Shown here in pieces: positions 1 to 8,249 of a stretch of 64,000 bases of DNA. How positions within the stretch are numbered: the stretch's first letter is position 1; every line of letters begins with the position of its first letter. This stretch comes from Calditrichota bacterium (GTDB lineage Bacteria; Electryoneota; RPQS01), in contig JACJVZ010000001.1 of assembly GCA_020637445.1 (NCBI GenBank), positions 186,001-250,000 of the forward strand. Direction: 5' to 3'. The position numbers and the translations under genes are program-made. The notes beneath the pieces were generated by a model, which had not been told where the DNA came from, made no database searches, and worked only from the letters and a program-made list of their open reading frames with translations.

Positions 1-1
1 T

Positions 2-3000
2 CCTGACCATGTAGGCAGTGGATTTTCGCAAAGCTGCGAACAATGTCATACAACGGCGGACTGGGCACCTGCAGCTTACGACCATACACTATCGCAATTC
101 CAGTTGACCGGCGCGCATTTGTCTGCAAATTGTCAGCAATGCCATTCTTCGGGCTATACCGGAACTCCGGACGAATGTGTTGCCTGTCACATTGAAGACT
201 ACAACAATGCAGACAATCCGGTTCACTCGTTGCCGACATTCAGTCAAGAGTGCAACAGTTGCCACTCGACGAGTTCTTGGTCCGGAGCCTCGTTCGATCA
301 CAATCTGACAAGCTTCCCGCTGACGGGCGCGCACGTCGCAACCGCATGCCTCGAGTGCCATGTTGGCGGGCAATACTCCGGCTTGTCGACACAGTGCGCT
401 TCGTGCCACCTCGGAGATTTCCAGGCGACAAACGACCCGGATCACGAAATGGCGGGTTTCGAGCAGTCCTGTCAACAATGTCACACGACAAACAATTGGA
501 ATGCGAGTTTCGATCACAACTCAACTGGCTTCCCGCTGACGGGCGCGCATGTTCAAACGACTTGTGCTCAGTGTCACGTGAGCGGACCGTACAATCAGAC
601 TTCCGACGAATGTATTGCATGTCACCAAAGTGACTACAATGGGACGGCCAATCCGAATCACGTAACGGGCGGTTATCCGACGGCCTGTTTAGAATGCCAC
701 AGCACTGTGTCGTGGGACGGTGCTACTTTCGACCACAATCTCTCTGATTTCCCATTAACCGGAGCACATGTTTCTCTGGCTTGTTTGCAATGTCATTCGA
801 GCGGCGTCTATAACGGATTGTCGACGGCATGCGAAGACTGCCACCTTGCCGATTTCAACGGCACGTCGAACCCCGATCACGGCGACGCAGGTTTTGCGAC
901 TGATTGCATTAGCTGCCACTCGACGAACAACTGGAACGCTTCATTTGATCACAGTACGACAGGCTTCCCGCTGACGGGAGCGCACATCGGCCGCGAGTGC
1001 ATCGAGTGCCACACCGGCGGTCCGTTCAGCAATCAATCGTCCGAGTGCATCATCTGCCATCAAGCCGACCGTGACGGTGCCGAGCCGGATCACAGTGGCT
1101 TCCCGACCAACTGCTTAGAGTGTCACAGCACATCCAACTGGGATGCGACGTTCGATCACTCGACGACCGATTTCCCATTAACCGGAGCACATGTTTCTCT
1201 CGCTTGTTTGCAATGTCATTCGAGCGGCATCTATAACGGATTGTCGACGGCATGCGAAGACTGCCATCTCGCGGACTACAATGGCACGTCGAACCCCGAT
1301 CACGGCGACGCAGGATTTACAACCGACTGCAATAGCTGCCACTCGACGAACAACTGGAACGCTTCATTTGATCACAGTACGACAGGCTTCCCGCTGACGG
1401 GAGCGCATATCGGTCGGGAGTGCATCGAGTGCCACACCGGCGGTCCGTTCAGCAATCAATCGTCCGAGTGTATCATCTGCCATCAAGCCGACCGCGACAA
1501 CGCTGAACCCGATCACTCCGGCTTCCCGACCAACTGCTTAGAGTGTCACAGCACATCCAACTGGGATGCGACGTTCGACCACTCGACGACGAACTTCCCG
1601 TTGACCGGAGCACACGTCTCGCTCGCATGTCTGCAATGCCATTCAAGCGGCGTTTACAACGGATTGTCGACTGCATGCGAAGACTGCCACCTTGCGAACT
1701 TCAACGGAACAAGTAACCCCGATCACGGCGACGCAGGATTTACAACCGACTGCAATAGCTGCCACTCGACGAACAACTGGAACGCTTCATTTGATCACAG
1801 CACGACAGGCTTCCCGCTGACGGGAGCGCACATCGGCCGCGAGTGCATCGAGTGCCACACCGGCGGTCCGTTCAGCAATCAATCGTCCGAGTGTATCACC
1901 TGCCATCAAGCCGACCGCGACAACGCCGAGCCGGATCACAGTGGCTTCCCGACCAACTGCTTAGAGTGTCACAGCACATCCAATTGGGATGCGACGTTCG
2001 ATCACTCGACGACCGACTTCCCGTTGACCGGAGCACACGTCTCGCTCGCATGTCTGCAATGCCATTCGAGCGGCGTCTACAATGGCTTGCCGTCGCAATG
2101 CGAAGACTGCCACCTTGCGAACTTCAACGGAACAAGTAACCCCGATCACGGCGACGCAGGATTTACAACCGACTGCAATAGCTGCCACTCGACGAACAAC
2201 TGGAACGCATCGTTCGATCACAGTACGACAGGCTTCCCGCTGACGGGAGCGCATATCGGCCGCGAGTGCATAGAGTGCCACACCGGCGGTCCGTTCAGCA
2301 ATCAATCGTCCGAGTGCATCATCTGCCATCAAGCCGACCGTGACGGTGCCGAGCCGGATCACAGTGGCTTCCCGACCAACTGCTTAGAGTGTCACAGCAC
2401 ATCCAATTGGGATGCGACGTTCGATCACTCGACGACCGATTTCCCATTAACCGGAGCACATGTTTCTCTGGCTTGTTTGCAGTGTCATTCAAGCGGCATC
2501 TACAATGGATTGCCGTCGCAATGCGAAGACTGCCACCTTGCGAACTTCAACGGAACAAGTAACCCCGATCACGGCGACGCAGGATTTACAACCGACTGCA
2601 ATAGCTGCCACTCGACGAACAACTGGAACGCTTCATTTGATCACAGTACGACAGGCTTCCCGCTGACGGGAGCGCACATCGGCCGCGAGTGCATCGAGTG
2701 CCACACCGGCGGTCCGTTCAGCAATCAATCGTCCGAGTGTATCACCTGCCATCAAGCCGACCGTGACGGTGCCGAGCCGGATCACAGTGGCTTCCCGACC
2801 AACTGCTTAGAGTGTCACAGCACATCCAACTGGGATGCGACGTTCGATCACTCGACGACCGATTTCCCATTAACCGGAGCGCATGTTTCTCTCGCTTGTT
2901 TGCAATGCCATTCGAGCGGCGTCTACAATGGCTTGCCGTCGCAATGCGAAGACTGCCATCTCGCGGACTACAATGGCACAACAAATCCGGATCACGCCGA

Positions 3001-3565
3001 TGTTGGAATTCCGCAAACCTGCGAAGTGTGCCACAGTACAACCGCATGGGAAGACGCCGACTACAACCACGATGCAACCGGATTTCCGTTGACCGGAGCG
3101 CACGTTAACACAGCCTGCACGGAGTGCCACGTTGGCGGCCAATATTCGGGCACGCCGACAGACTGCTTCTTCTGTCACGAATCCGACTACAACGGTGCCT
3201 CACCGGATCACAACGACGGCTACCCGCAGAATTGCGAAAACTGTCATACAACGTCCAATTGGAATTCGTCTTTCAACCACGATACGCAGCACTTCCCGAT
3301 TTACACGGGACGGCACAGAAACGAATGGAATCTTTGCAACGAGTGCCACGTATACCAAAGTGTCTATGATGGCTTTAGCTGCATCGAATGTCATGAACAC
3401 TCAAGTCAAACCGAAGTTAACGGTCATCACCACGGTGTAAACGGATACGTATATTCTCCGACTTCGTGCTATGTATGCCATCCAAACGGGCGGGCGGACA
3501 TTATCACCCCCGGCGGTGACACACCCCTGAACAGCATCATCCGAGATGGCGGCGACAAACCGTGA
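2..3565 (+). CDS. Giant multiheme c-type cytochrome (5'-truncated by window edge)
   Basis: The frame is open from the first bases of the window, so the N-terminus and any signal peptide lie upstream; an apparent TTG start at 104 is only an internal codon. About 1187 residues are visible with 49 CxxCH heme c motifs that I counted by eye. The protein is made of ~70-residue three-heme units, each with the pattern FDHxxTxFPLTGAH followed by CxxCH motifs; two variants alternate to give a 141-residue six-heme unit. Each three-heme unit has three CxxCH histidines and three other histidines (GAH, PDH, FDH), which fits bis-histidine coordination of every heme. The C-terminus (CYVCH, then a short hydrophilic tail) has no sorting domain. 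The stop overlaps the start of the barrel gene at 3562 by 4 nt, so the two are probably translationally coupled. Likely a periplasmic or surface electron conduit; the exact family is not recognised. Confidence 0.93.
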   Translation, partial: PDHVGSGFSQSCEQCHTTADWAPAAYDHTLSQFQLTGAHLSANCQQCHSSGYTGTPDECVACHIEDYNNADNPVHSLPTFSQECNSCHSTSSWSGASFDHNLTSFPLTGAHVATACLECHVGGQYSGLSTQCASCHLGDFQATNDPDHEMAGFEQSCQQCHTTNNWNASFDHNSTGFPLTGAHVQTTCAQCHVSGPYNQTSDECIACHQSDYNGTANPNHVTGGYPTACLECHSTVSWDGATFDHNLSDFPLTGAHVSLACLQCHSSGVYNGLSTACEDCHLADFNGTSNPDHGDAGFATDCISCHSTNNWNASFDHSTTGFPLTGAHIGRECIECHTGGPFSNQSSECIICHQADRDGAEPDHSGFPTNCLECHSTSNWDATFDHSTTDFPLTGAHVSLACLQCHSSGIYNGLSTACEDCHLADYNGTSNPDHGDAGFTTDCNSCHSTNNWNASFDHSTTGFPLTGAHIGRECIECHTGGPFSNQSSECIICHQADRDNAEPDHSGFPTNCLECHSTSNWDATFDHSTTNFPLTGAHVSLACLQCHSSGVYNGLSTACEDCHLANFNGTSNPDHGDAGFTTDCNSCHSTNNWNASFDHSTTGFPLTGAHIGRECIECHTGGPFSNQSSECITCHQADRDNAEPDHSGFPTNCLECHSTSNWDATFDHSTTDFPLTGAHVSLACLQCHSSGVYNGLPSQCEDCHLANFNGTSNPDHGDAGFTTDCNSCHSTNNWNASFDHSTTGFPLTGAHIGRECIECHTGGPFSNQSSECIICHQADRDGAEPDHSGFPTNCLECHSTSNWDATFDHSTTDFPLTGAHVSLACLQCHSSGIYNGLPSQCEDCHLANFNGTSNPDHGDAGFTTDCNSCHSTNNWNASFDHSTTGFPLTGAHIGRECIECHTGGPFSNQSSECITCHQADRDGAEPDHSGFPTNCLECHSTSNWDATFDHSTTDFPLTGAHVSLACLQCHSSGVYNGLPSQCEDCHLADYNGTTNPDHADVGIPQTCEVCHSTTAWEDADYNHDATGFPLTGAHVNTACTECHVGGQYSGTPTDCFFCHESDYNGASPDHNDGYPQNCENCHTTSNWNSSFNHDTQHFPIYTGRHRNEWNLCNECHVYQSVYDGFSCIECHEHSSQTEVNGHHHGVNGYVYSPTSCYVCHPNGRADIITPGGDTPLNSIIRDGGDKP
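749..2863 (+). repeat. Five in-frame 423-bp tandem repeats (six hemes each)
   Basis: The codon for F of FPLTGAHVSL recurs at 749, 1172, 1595, 2018, 2441 and 2864, exactly 423 nt apart, so five full copies are present and a sixth starts at 2864 before diverging. Copies are nearly identical at the DNA level, including synonymous sites. Each encodes 141 residues (a 72-residue and a 69-residue three-heme half) with six CxxCH motifs. The pattern suggests recent unequal crossing-over or ongoing homogenisation; copy number could vary between strains or be collapsed in short-read assemblies. Confidence 0.95.
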
Positions 3566-5157
3566 AAAATTTCGTCGTCATAGTCTTTTGTTTGATGTTC
3601 GCCGCGGTGTCATACGCGATGGATGTCCGCACGTCCGTGAAATACGTTTCTGCGAATGCCGTCTATCTCGATGCCGGACGAACGGCCGGAATCGCCGTGG
3701 GCGACAGCGTCGAAATTTCCAGCGGCGACCGGATCATCGCCCAGTTGACGGTGACCTTCGTTGCAGACAATTCAGCCTCCTGTGAGTTGCCGGAAGGAAC
3801 GTCCGGATTGTCCGTAGGTGACAACGTGCTTGTTCGTGGGACAGGCGAAATCACAAAAACGGCTTCCGAAGAGCCGGAAGAATCAATCGAGACGGTAGAA
3901 GAGCAGCCGACTGCGCGCACTCGCAGGACGGCCGAACGCAATACAAATCGTTTGACGGGCAGAATAGGTGTAGACTATCTCGTGCAAGACGATCGCGAGG
4001 CATTTAATTACGACTATTCGCAGCCGTCGCTTAGCGTCCGCGCGCGAATGCTGGATATTCAAAGTTCGCACATCTCCGCCGCGCTCAAAATGCGTTTGCG
4101 CAAGACGATTCGCGATCGCGCGACTTCTTCAGCCTCGTCTCAAACAAGTCACCGAGTGTATGAAGCGGCGCTGCGCTACGAGAATCCTGCGTCCCCGTTT
4201 GAACTTGGAGTGGGCCGGATGATCGCACGCGACCTCCGTGGAATCGGGTATATCGACGGCGGCTATGCTAAGTACAAACTTGGTTCACGCGTGTCCGCCG
4301 GAGCGTTTGCGGGAACCGAACCCGATCTTGAAAACACCGATTTCCAGACAGATGTCACCAAAGGCGGAGTCTTTACGTCTTATGAAAGCCCGCGCGGCGC
4401 AGGCGACAGAATCGCCGCCACGCTGTCTTTCGCGGGAACCTATGAACAAGGTGATATCGACCGCGAGTTCATTTATCAACAAATCAGTTATAGCCACGAC
4501 TCGCGTTTCCGAATCTTTGAAAGCACGGAAATTAATCTCTATCGAGATTGGCTGAAGGAAAAAGAAAACAAGACTCTCGACTTGGCCAGCGTGCTTCTGA
4601 ACAGCCGCTACGCGCCGAACCGGGCGCTTGCCTTTTCAATCAGCTACGACAACCGGAGGAGTTTTTACACCTACACGTCGCGCTCGATACCCGATAGTTT
4701 GTTCGATGACGCACTTAGGCAAGGTTGGCGGGGCAGCATGGAAGTGCGGGCAACTCGCGCAATTTCAACAGAAATCGGTGCGGGATTGCGCACGGTTTCC
4801 GGCGACACGAAAGACACCCAAACTGGGTGGTTGAATGTTCGCCTTGCCGACATCTTGAACAGTGGCGTGCATGCGCGCGCGCAAGTGAGAACGTATTCGA
4901 GCGCCTATAGTGACGGCATCCAACCTTCCTTGTCACTCTCGAGAAACATCGTTCCCGAACTCAATGCCTCCATTCAAGTCGGAGCAAACAGCTATACTTT
5001 GTCGTCTTCGAATGAAGATATCAACCAAAACTGGCTTCGTCTGTTGGTCAGCCTTAACTTAGGCCGGCACATTTACAGTTCCGTAGATGCCGAAGCTGCG
5101 CGCGGCTCAAACCGAAATACCAATATATTCTCATTCGGTTTTGGGTATCGCCTATAG
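3562..5157 (+). CDS. Outer-membrane beta-barrel protein, putative porin partner of the multiheme cytochrome
   Basis: The GTG start at 3562 lies in a GTGA overlap with the cytochrome stop. It encodes 531 residues. Residues 1-19 form a signal peptide (MKNFVV... to SYA). Residues ~25-95 look like a small beta/SH3-like domain (VGDSVEI, VGDNVLV), followed by a Glu-rich linker (~96-120). The rest alternates polar and hydrophobic residues with many Tyr and Arg, as in a transmembrane barrel, and ends with FGFGYRL, a plausible barrel C-terminus. Overlap with a 49-heme cytochrome suggests a porin-cytochrome conduit like MtrB/PioB-type systems, but I see no direct MtrB motif. An alternative is an unrelated outer-membrane protein that only shares the operon. 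Confidence 0.7.
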   Translation: MKNFVVIVFCLMFAAVSYAMDVRTSVKYVSANAVYLDAGRTAGIAVGDSVEISSGDRIIAQLTVTFVADNSASCELPEGTSGLSVGDNVLVRGTGEITKTASEEPEESIETVEEQPTARTRRTAERNTNRLTGRIGVDYLVQDDREAFNYDYSQPSLSVRARMLDIQSSHISAALKMRLRKTIRDRATSSASSQTSHRVYEAALRYENPASPFELGVGRMIARDLRGIGYIDGGYAKYKLGSRVSAGAFAGTEPDLENTDFQTDVTKGGVFTSYESPRGAGDRIAATLSFAGTYEQGDIDREFIYQQISYSHDSRFRIFESTEINLYRDWLKEKENKTLDLASVLLNSRYAPNRALAFSISYDNRRSFYTYTSRSIPDSLFDDALRQGWRGSMEVRATRAISTEIGAGLRTVSGDTKDTQTGWLNVRLADILNSGVHARAQVRTYSSAYSDGIQPSLSLSRNIVPELNASIQVGANSYTLSSSNEDINQNWLRLLVSLNLGRHIYSSVDAEAARGSNRNTNIFSFGFGYRL

Positions 5158-5223
5158 GTCCTCGATCCAGTAGTCGAATCTTAAGCCCAGTTTATCGGCC
5201 TGAGTCGTTAACTTCCAAGAATC

Positions 5224-5253
5224 AGGGTCTACCTCACACGGCAGACCCTTTTT
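5224..5253 (+). terminator. Rho-independent terminator after the cytochrome-barrel operon
   Basis: AGGGTCT at 5224-5230 pairs with AGACCCT at 5243-5249, followed by a T run. Confidence 0.85.
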
Positions 5254-5537
5254 GTATGCTATTGAACGATCTACTAAATATCAGCAATTTGGGTCACGAA
5301 AAAACACTAAGAATCTAATTATAAATAACGTGAAAAGGCATGAGCTTTGTATGCAAGTCTGTAAGGTTTTTTCCATAAGCGGAAATATTCACGAAACTCC
5401 GCGAAAATTTATCTCGCTAAGCCACTTTTAGCGTTTGCAACAACTTAAGGGGGGTAGCTCTTGCCTGCTGGCTAGAACGCAAATTATCAAGAATTATTGA
5501 AAAGCAAATAAATCAAAATGCTTAGGTAAGTCCGAGT
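5254..5537 (+). other. AT-rich intergenic leader upstream of the TonB receptor
   Basis: No gene is visible. CGCTAA (5415-5420) can pair with TTAGCG (5428-5433). Alternatively, GCGTT (5431-5435) can pair with AACGC (5476-5480) around TAGC/GCTA (5455-5458 with 5471-5474), preceded by a G6 run. The two pairings share bases and exclude each other, so this may be a regulatory leader; it matches no riboswitch consensus that I know. Confidence 0.3.
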
Positions 5538-7628
5538 ATGAAACGAAGACTTCTTGGGATGAAAAATCTTGCATCCCCAATCTCCGCGGTCTCGAGAGAC
5601 TTGAAAATCAGTTGGGCCCGCCCGTCAATCGCCGGAACGGCGATTATCCTCTCGCTTATCTTGTTCGCTCTGGCTTCTCCCGCATACTGTGAGCAAGCCG
5701 GCACAATCGATCTTGCCAATCTATCCCTCGAAGAGCTCATGGACATTGAGGTCACATCCGTGTCCAAAAAATCCGAGAAACTCTCGTCAGCGGCGGCTGC
5801 CGTTTTCGTCTTGACTTCCGAGGACATACAACGATCTGGCTTCACATCCATTCCGGAGGTACTGAGGCTCGTTCCCGGTCTGCAAGTGGCGCGAATTGAC
5901 ATCAGCGACTGGGCGATTTCGGCGCGCGGATTCAATGGGCAGTATGCGAGCAAGCTCCTTGTTATGGTCGATGGACGAAGCGTATACTCTCCCTCATTCT
6001 CGGGAGTCTATTGGGATCAACTCTGCATTCCGCTGCAAGACATCGCGAGAATCGAGGTCATTCGCGGACCGGGTGCAACCCTTTGGGGCGCCAATGCCGT
6101 CAACGGTGTCATTAACATCATCACCAAAGATTCCCGTGACACGCAGGGTGCTTATGTTCAAGCGGGTGCCGGAATAGGCGAGAAATACTCAACGACGGCT
6201 CGATACGGCGGAAAATTGGGATCGCGCACATCTTACCGTGCTTACGGCAGTGGTTTCGACAGAACGCAGGAAGCCGAAGCGACTTACAACGCGAAAGACG
6301 ACTATTGGAAAGACGTCCGTTTCGGGTTGCGTGTCGATCACGAAATCAGCACCAAGGATCAACTGCAATTCGACGCCGACTGGTTCGACTCAAAAAACCG
6401 TCAGGCCGTGTACCACGCTCTCATTACTCCGCCATACCTTGAATACGGCGAATCCGAAGGCCAATTCAGAACGGGCTACGCCGTCGCAAAGTACTCGCAC
6501 GATTTTGGACCGCGTTCCGATTTCAGTGTCCAATCCTACTATGACTATGTTGACGGCGAAGCGTTCTTCTATACGGAACACCGAAACACGTTCGACGTAG
6601 AACTCAAGCATCGCTGGCAGCCAGTGTCGAGAAATGAGATCATCTGGGGCCTTGGCTATCGAAACAGCAGAGATGAAATGCCTGTATTCATGTCGCCCGA
6701 GAAGTACAGCTACGATCTCTTCAACGCTTTCGCCCAAGATGAAGTCACCGTTGTTCCGAATCATCTGAGACTGATCGTAGGTTCGAAATTCGAGCACAAT
6801 ACATATACTCACTGGGAAATCCAGCCGAATGTCCGCGGAATTTGGACGCCGAGTGACAACCATTCTCTGTGGGCTGCAGTTTCAAGAGCGGCTCGGACAC
6901 CGTCGCGCGGTGAAAGGGCCGGGCGTGTTGATCTTCTGTCTATGCCTCCGATGAGCGAGCAAAATCCTTCGCCATTACCTCTGCTTGCCGGATTTAGCGG
7001 CAGCTCGTCGTTTGAGTCTGAGCATCTTACGGCCTATGAGTTGGGCTGGAAGTCACACCTTGCTTCAAACCTAAACCTAACAACTGATTTCTTCTACAAC
7101 GAGTACACCGACTTGAGAACCGCAACCTATGGAACGCCGGAGATGAGGCTAATGGAGCCAATTCCTTATGTGTATGTTCCCGTGGTTGTGGGCAATGGTC
7201 TAAAGAACGAAAGCTACGGATGTGAGATACTGTCGGAAGTGCGTCTCCACAGCGCGTGGAGAATTGTTGGTGGGTATTCGTATCTCCTTGAAAAGTCATC
7301 TGACGACGCTACATTGGGACCAATCGGAACCGAACACATCTACCCAAAACATCAAGCGGTGCTGAGAAACTCAGTCGACCTGCGGCATGATGTTACGATT
7401 GACGGTGACATTCGCTATGTAGGCAAGCTGGCGAATTCAGCAATCGGCGAATATGTTACCGCCGACGCGAGGATTGCGTATTCTCCTGTGCGCGGTCTCA
7501 ACGTATTCGTTGTTGGTCAAAACCTGTTCGAAAGGTACCACAAAGAATTTGATATGTCCATCGCATTTCAGTCGTTGCCGTCGGAAGTCGAACGGACAGT
7601 TTATGTCGGAACAAGCTGGAGCTTCTAA
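5538..7628 (+). CDS. TonB-dependent outer-membrane receptor
   Basis: 696 residues. A long N-terminal extension with a hydrophobic segment (~30-50, ending SPAYC) is the signal peptide. The plug domain follows: LSLEELMDIEVTSVSKK, then SEDIQRSGF, PEVLRLVPGLQVAR, and the conserved IEVIRGPGATLWGANAVNGVINIIT near residues 170-195. The remainder is a 22-stranded-type barrel ending in an aromatic residue (SWSF). It probably imports an unknown ligand using TonB energy. It is followed 33 nt later by a YfiR-like gene and then kinases; this neighbourhood is common for this receptor subtype and suggests signalling linked to the receptor. Start chosen at the first ATG; an alternative ATG lies 21 nt downstream. 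Confidence 0.93.
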   Translation: MKRRLLGMKNLASPISAVSRDLKISWARPSIAGTAIILSLILFALASPAYCEQAGTIDLANLSLEELMDIEVTSVSKKSEKLSSAAAAVFVLTSEDIQRSGFTSIPEVLRLVPGLQVARIDISDWAISARGFNGQYASKLLVMVDGRSVYSPSFSGVYWDQLCIPLQDIARIEVIRGPGATLWGANAVNGVINIITKDSRDTQGAYVQAGAGIGEKYSTTARYGGKLGSRTSYRAYGSGFDRTQEAEATYNAKDDYWKDVRFGLRVDHEISTKDQLQFDADWFDSKNRQAVYHALITPPYLEYGESEGQFRTGYAVAKYSHDFGPRSDFSVQSYYDYVDGEAFFYTEHRNTFDVELKHRWQPVSRNEIIWGLGYRNSRDEMPVFMSPEKYSYDLFNAFAQDEVTVVPNHLRLIVGSKFEHNTYTHWEIQPNVRGIWTPSDNHSLWAAVSRAARTPSRGERAGRVDLLSMPPMSEQNPSPLPLLAGFSGSSSFESEHLTAYELGWKSHLASNLNLTTDFFYNEYTDLRTATYGTPEMRLMEPIPYVYVPVVVGNGLKNESYGCEILSEVRLHSAWRIVGGYSYLLEKSSDDATLGPIGTEHIYPKHQAVLRNSVDLRHDVTIDGDIRYVGKLANSAIGEYVTADARIAYSPVRGLNVFVVGQNLFERYHKEFDMSIAFQSLPSEVERTVYVGTSWSF

Positions 7629-7661
7629 TCAAGAACTGAACCGCCTCTCGGGTTAGCCAAA

Positions 7662-8249
7662 ATGATAGAAGTCTCAGATACAAGGCCACATCATGGCCGA
7701 ACTTCGGGTGTTGCCGGATGCGTCGCATACTTGCTGGCGTTTCTGGCTCTTGTCGTTTCTGCAGGCGCCGCTGAAAAGCCGTCCGAATACCAGATCAAGG
7801 CCGCCTTCCTCTACAACTTTGCGAATTTCACGACGTGGCCAGACAGCGCCTTCAAGTCAGAAGATTCTCCTCTCGTCATAGCTGTATTGGGAGAAGATCC
7901 ATTTCACGGCGCGCTGGATTTCGTAGAGTCGAAACCAACGGCAGACGGGCGAATGGTCGAAATTGTGCACGCAAAGTCACTTGCTACATTGCCTCAGTGT
8001 CATCTGCTGTTCATCAGCGAGTCGCGTTCAGATTATATCGCCTCTATCGTCAATCATGTCAAAGGCAACGCAATTCTGACAATTGCTGACGAGTCCGGCG
8101 CATGCGAAAACGGTGTGATGATCTGCTTCTTCAATGAAGACAACAGAATCAGATTTCATACTAATCTTGACGCTATCGAGTCCTCGAACCTCAGAATCGA
8201 TCCAAGAGTGTTAAAACTTGGACGTGAGATTGGGGGCAAAGAGCAGTGA
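7662..8249 (+). CDS. YfiR family (DUF4154) periplasmic protein
   Basis: 195 residues. N-terminal signal sequence (hydrophobic ~20-36, cut near SAGAA). The mature part begins with the DUF4154 hallmark (SEYQIKAAFLYNFANFTTWP) and includes ILTIADESGACENGVMICFF and IDPRVLKLGREIG, typical of YfiR. In Pseudomonas YfiR is a periplasmic redox-sensitive repressor of the membrane diguanylate cyclase YfiN. Here the downstream gene, overlapping by 4 nt (GTGA), has the YfiN-like CHASE8 sensor but a histidine kinase output, so YfiR probably controls that kinase (inference). Confidence 0.9.
   Translation: MIEVSDTRPHHGRTSGVAGCVAYLLAFLALVVSAGAAEKPSEYQIKAAFLYNFANFTTWPDSAFKSEDSPLVIAVLGEDPFHGALDFVESKPTADGRMVEIVHAKSLATLPQCHLLFISESRSDYIASIVNHVKGNAILTIADESGACENGVMICFFNEDNRIRFHTNLDAIESSNLRIDPRVLKLGREIGGKEQ

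Noticed and set aside
104..106. TTG at 104 as the start of the giant cytochrome
   Set aside because: The same frame continues upstream to the window edge with another CxxCH motif and the repeat pattern, so the true start is outside.
749..2863. Regular direct repeats that might be taken for a CRISPR-like or satellite array
   Set aside because: The 423-bp periodicity is in frame with one long coding sequence, and the repeated part fills the whole period with no unique spacers.
89..3400. Many open frames on both strands overlapping the giant cytochrome
   Set aside because: They repeat with the same 423-bp spacing, are rich in Arg and Cys without motifs, and are by-products of the repeated coding sequence.
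5300..5537. c-di-GMP or other known riboswitch before the TonB receptor
   Set aside because: The conserved core bases of GEMM-type or other classes I know are not present; only generic stems were found.
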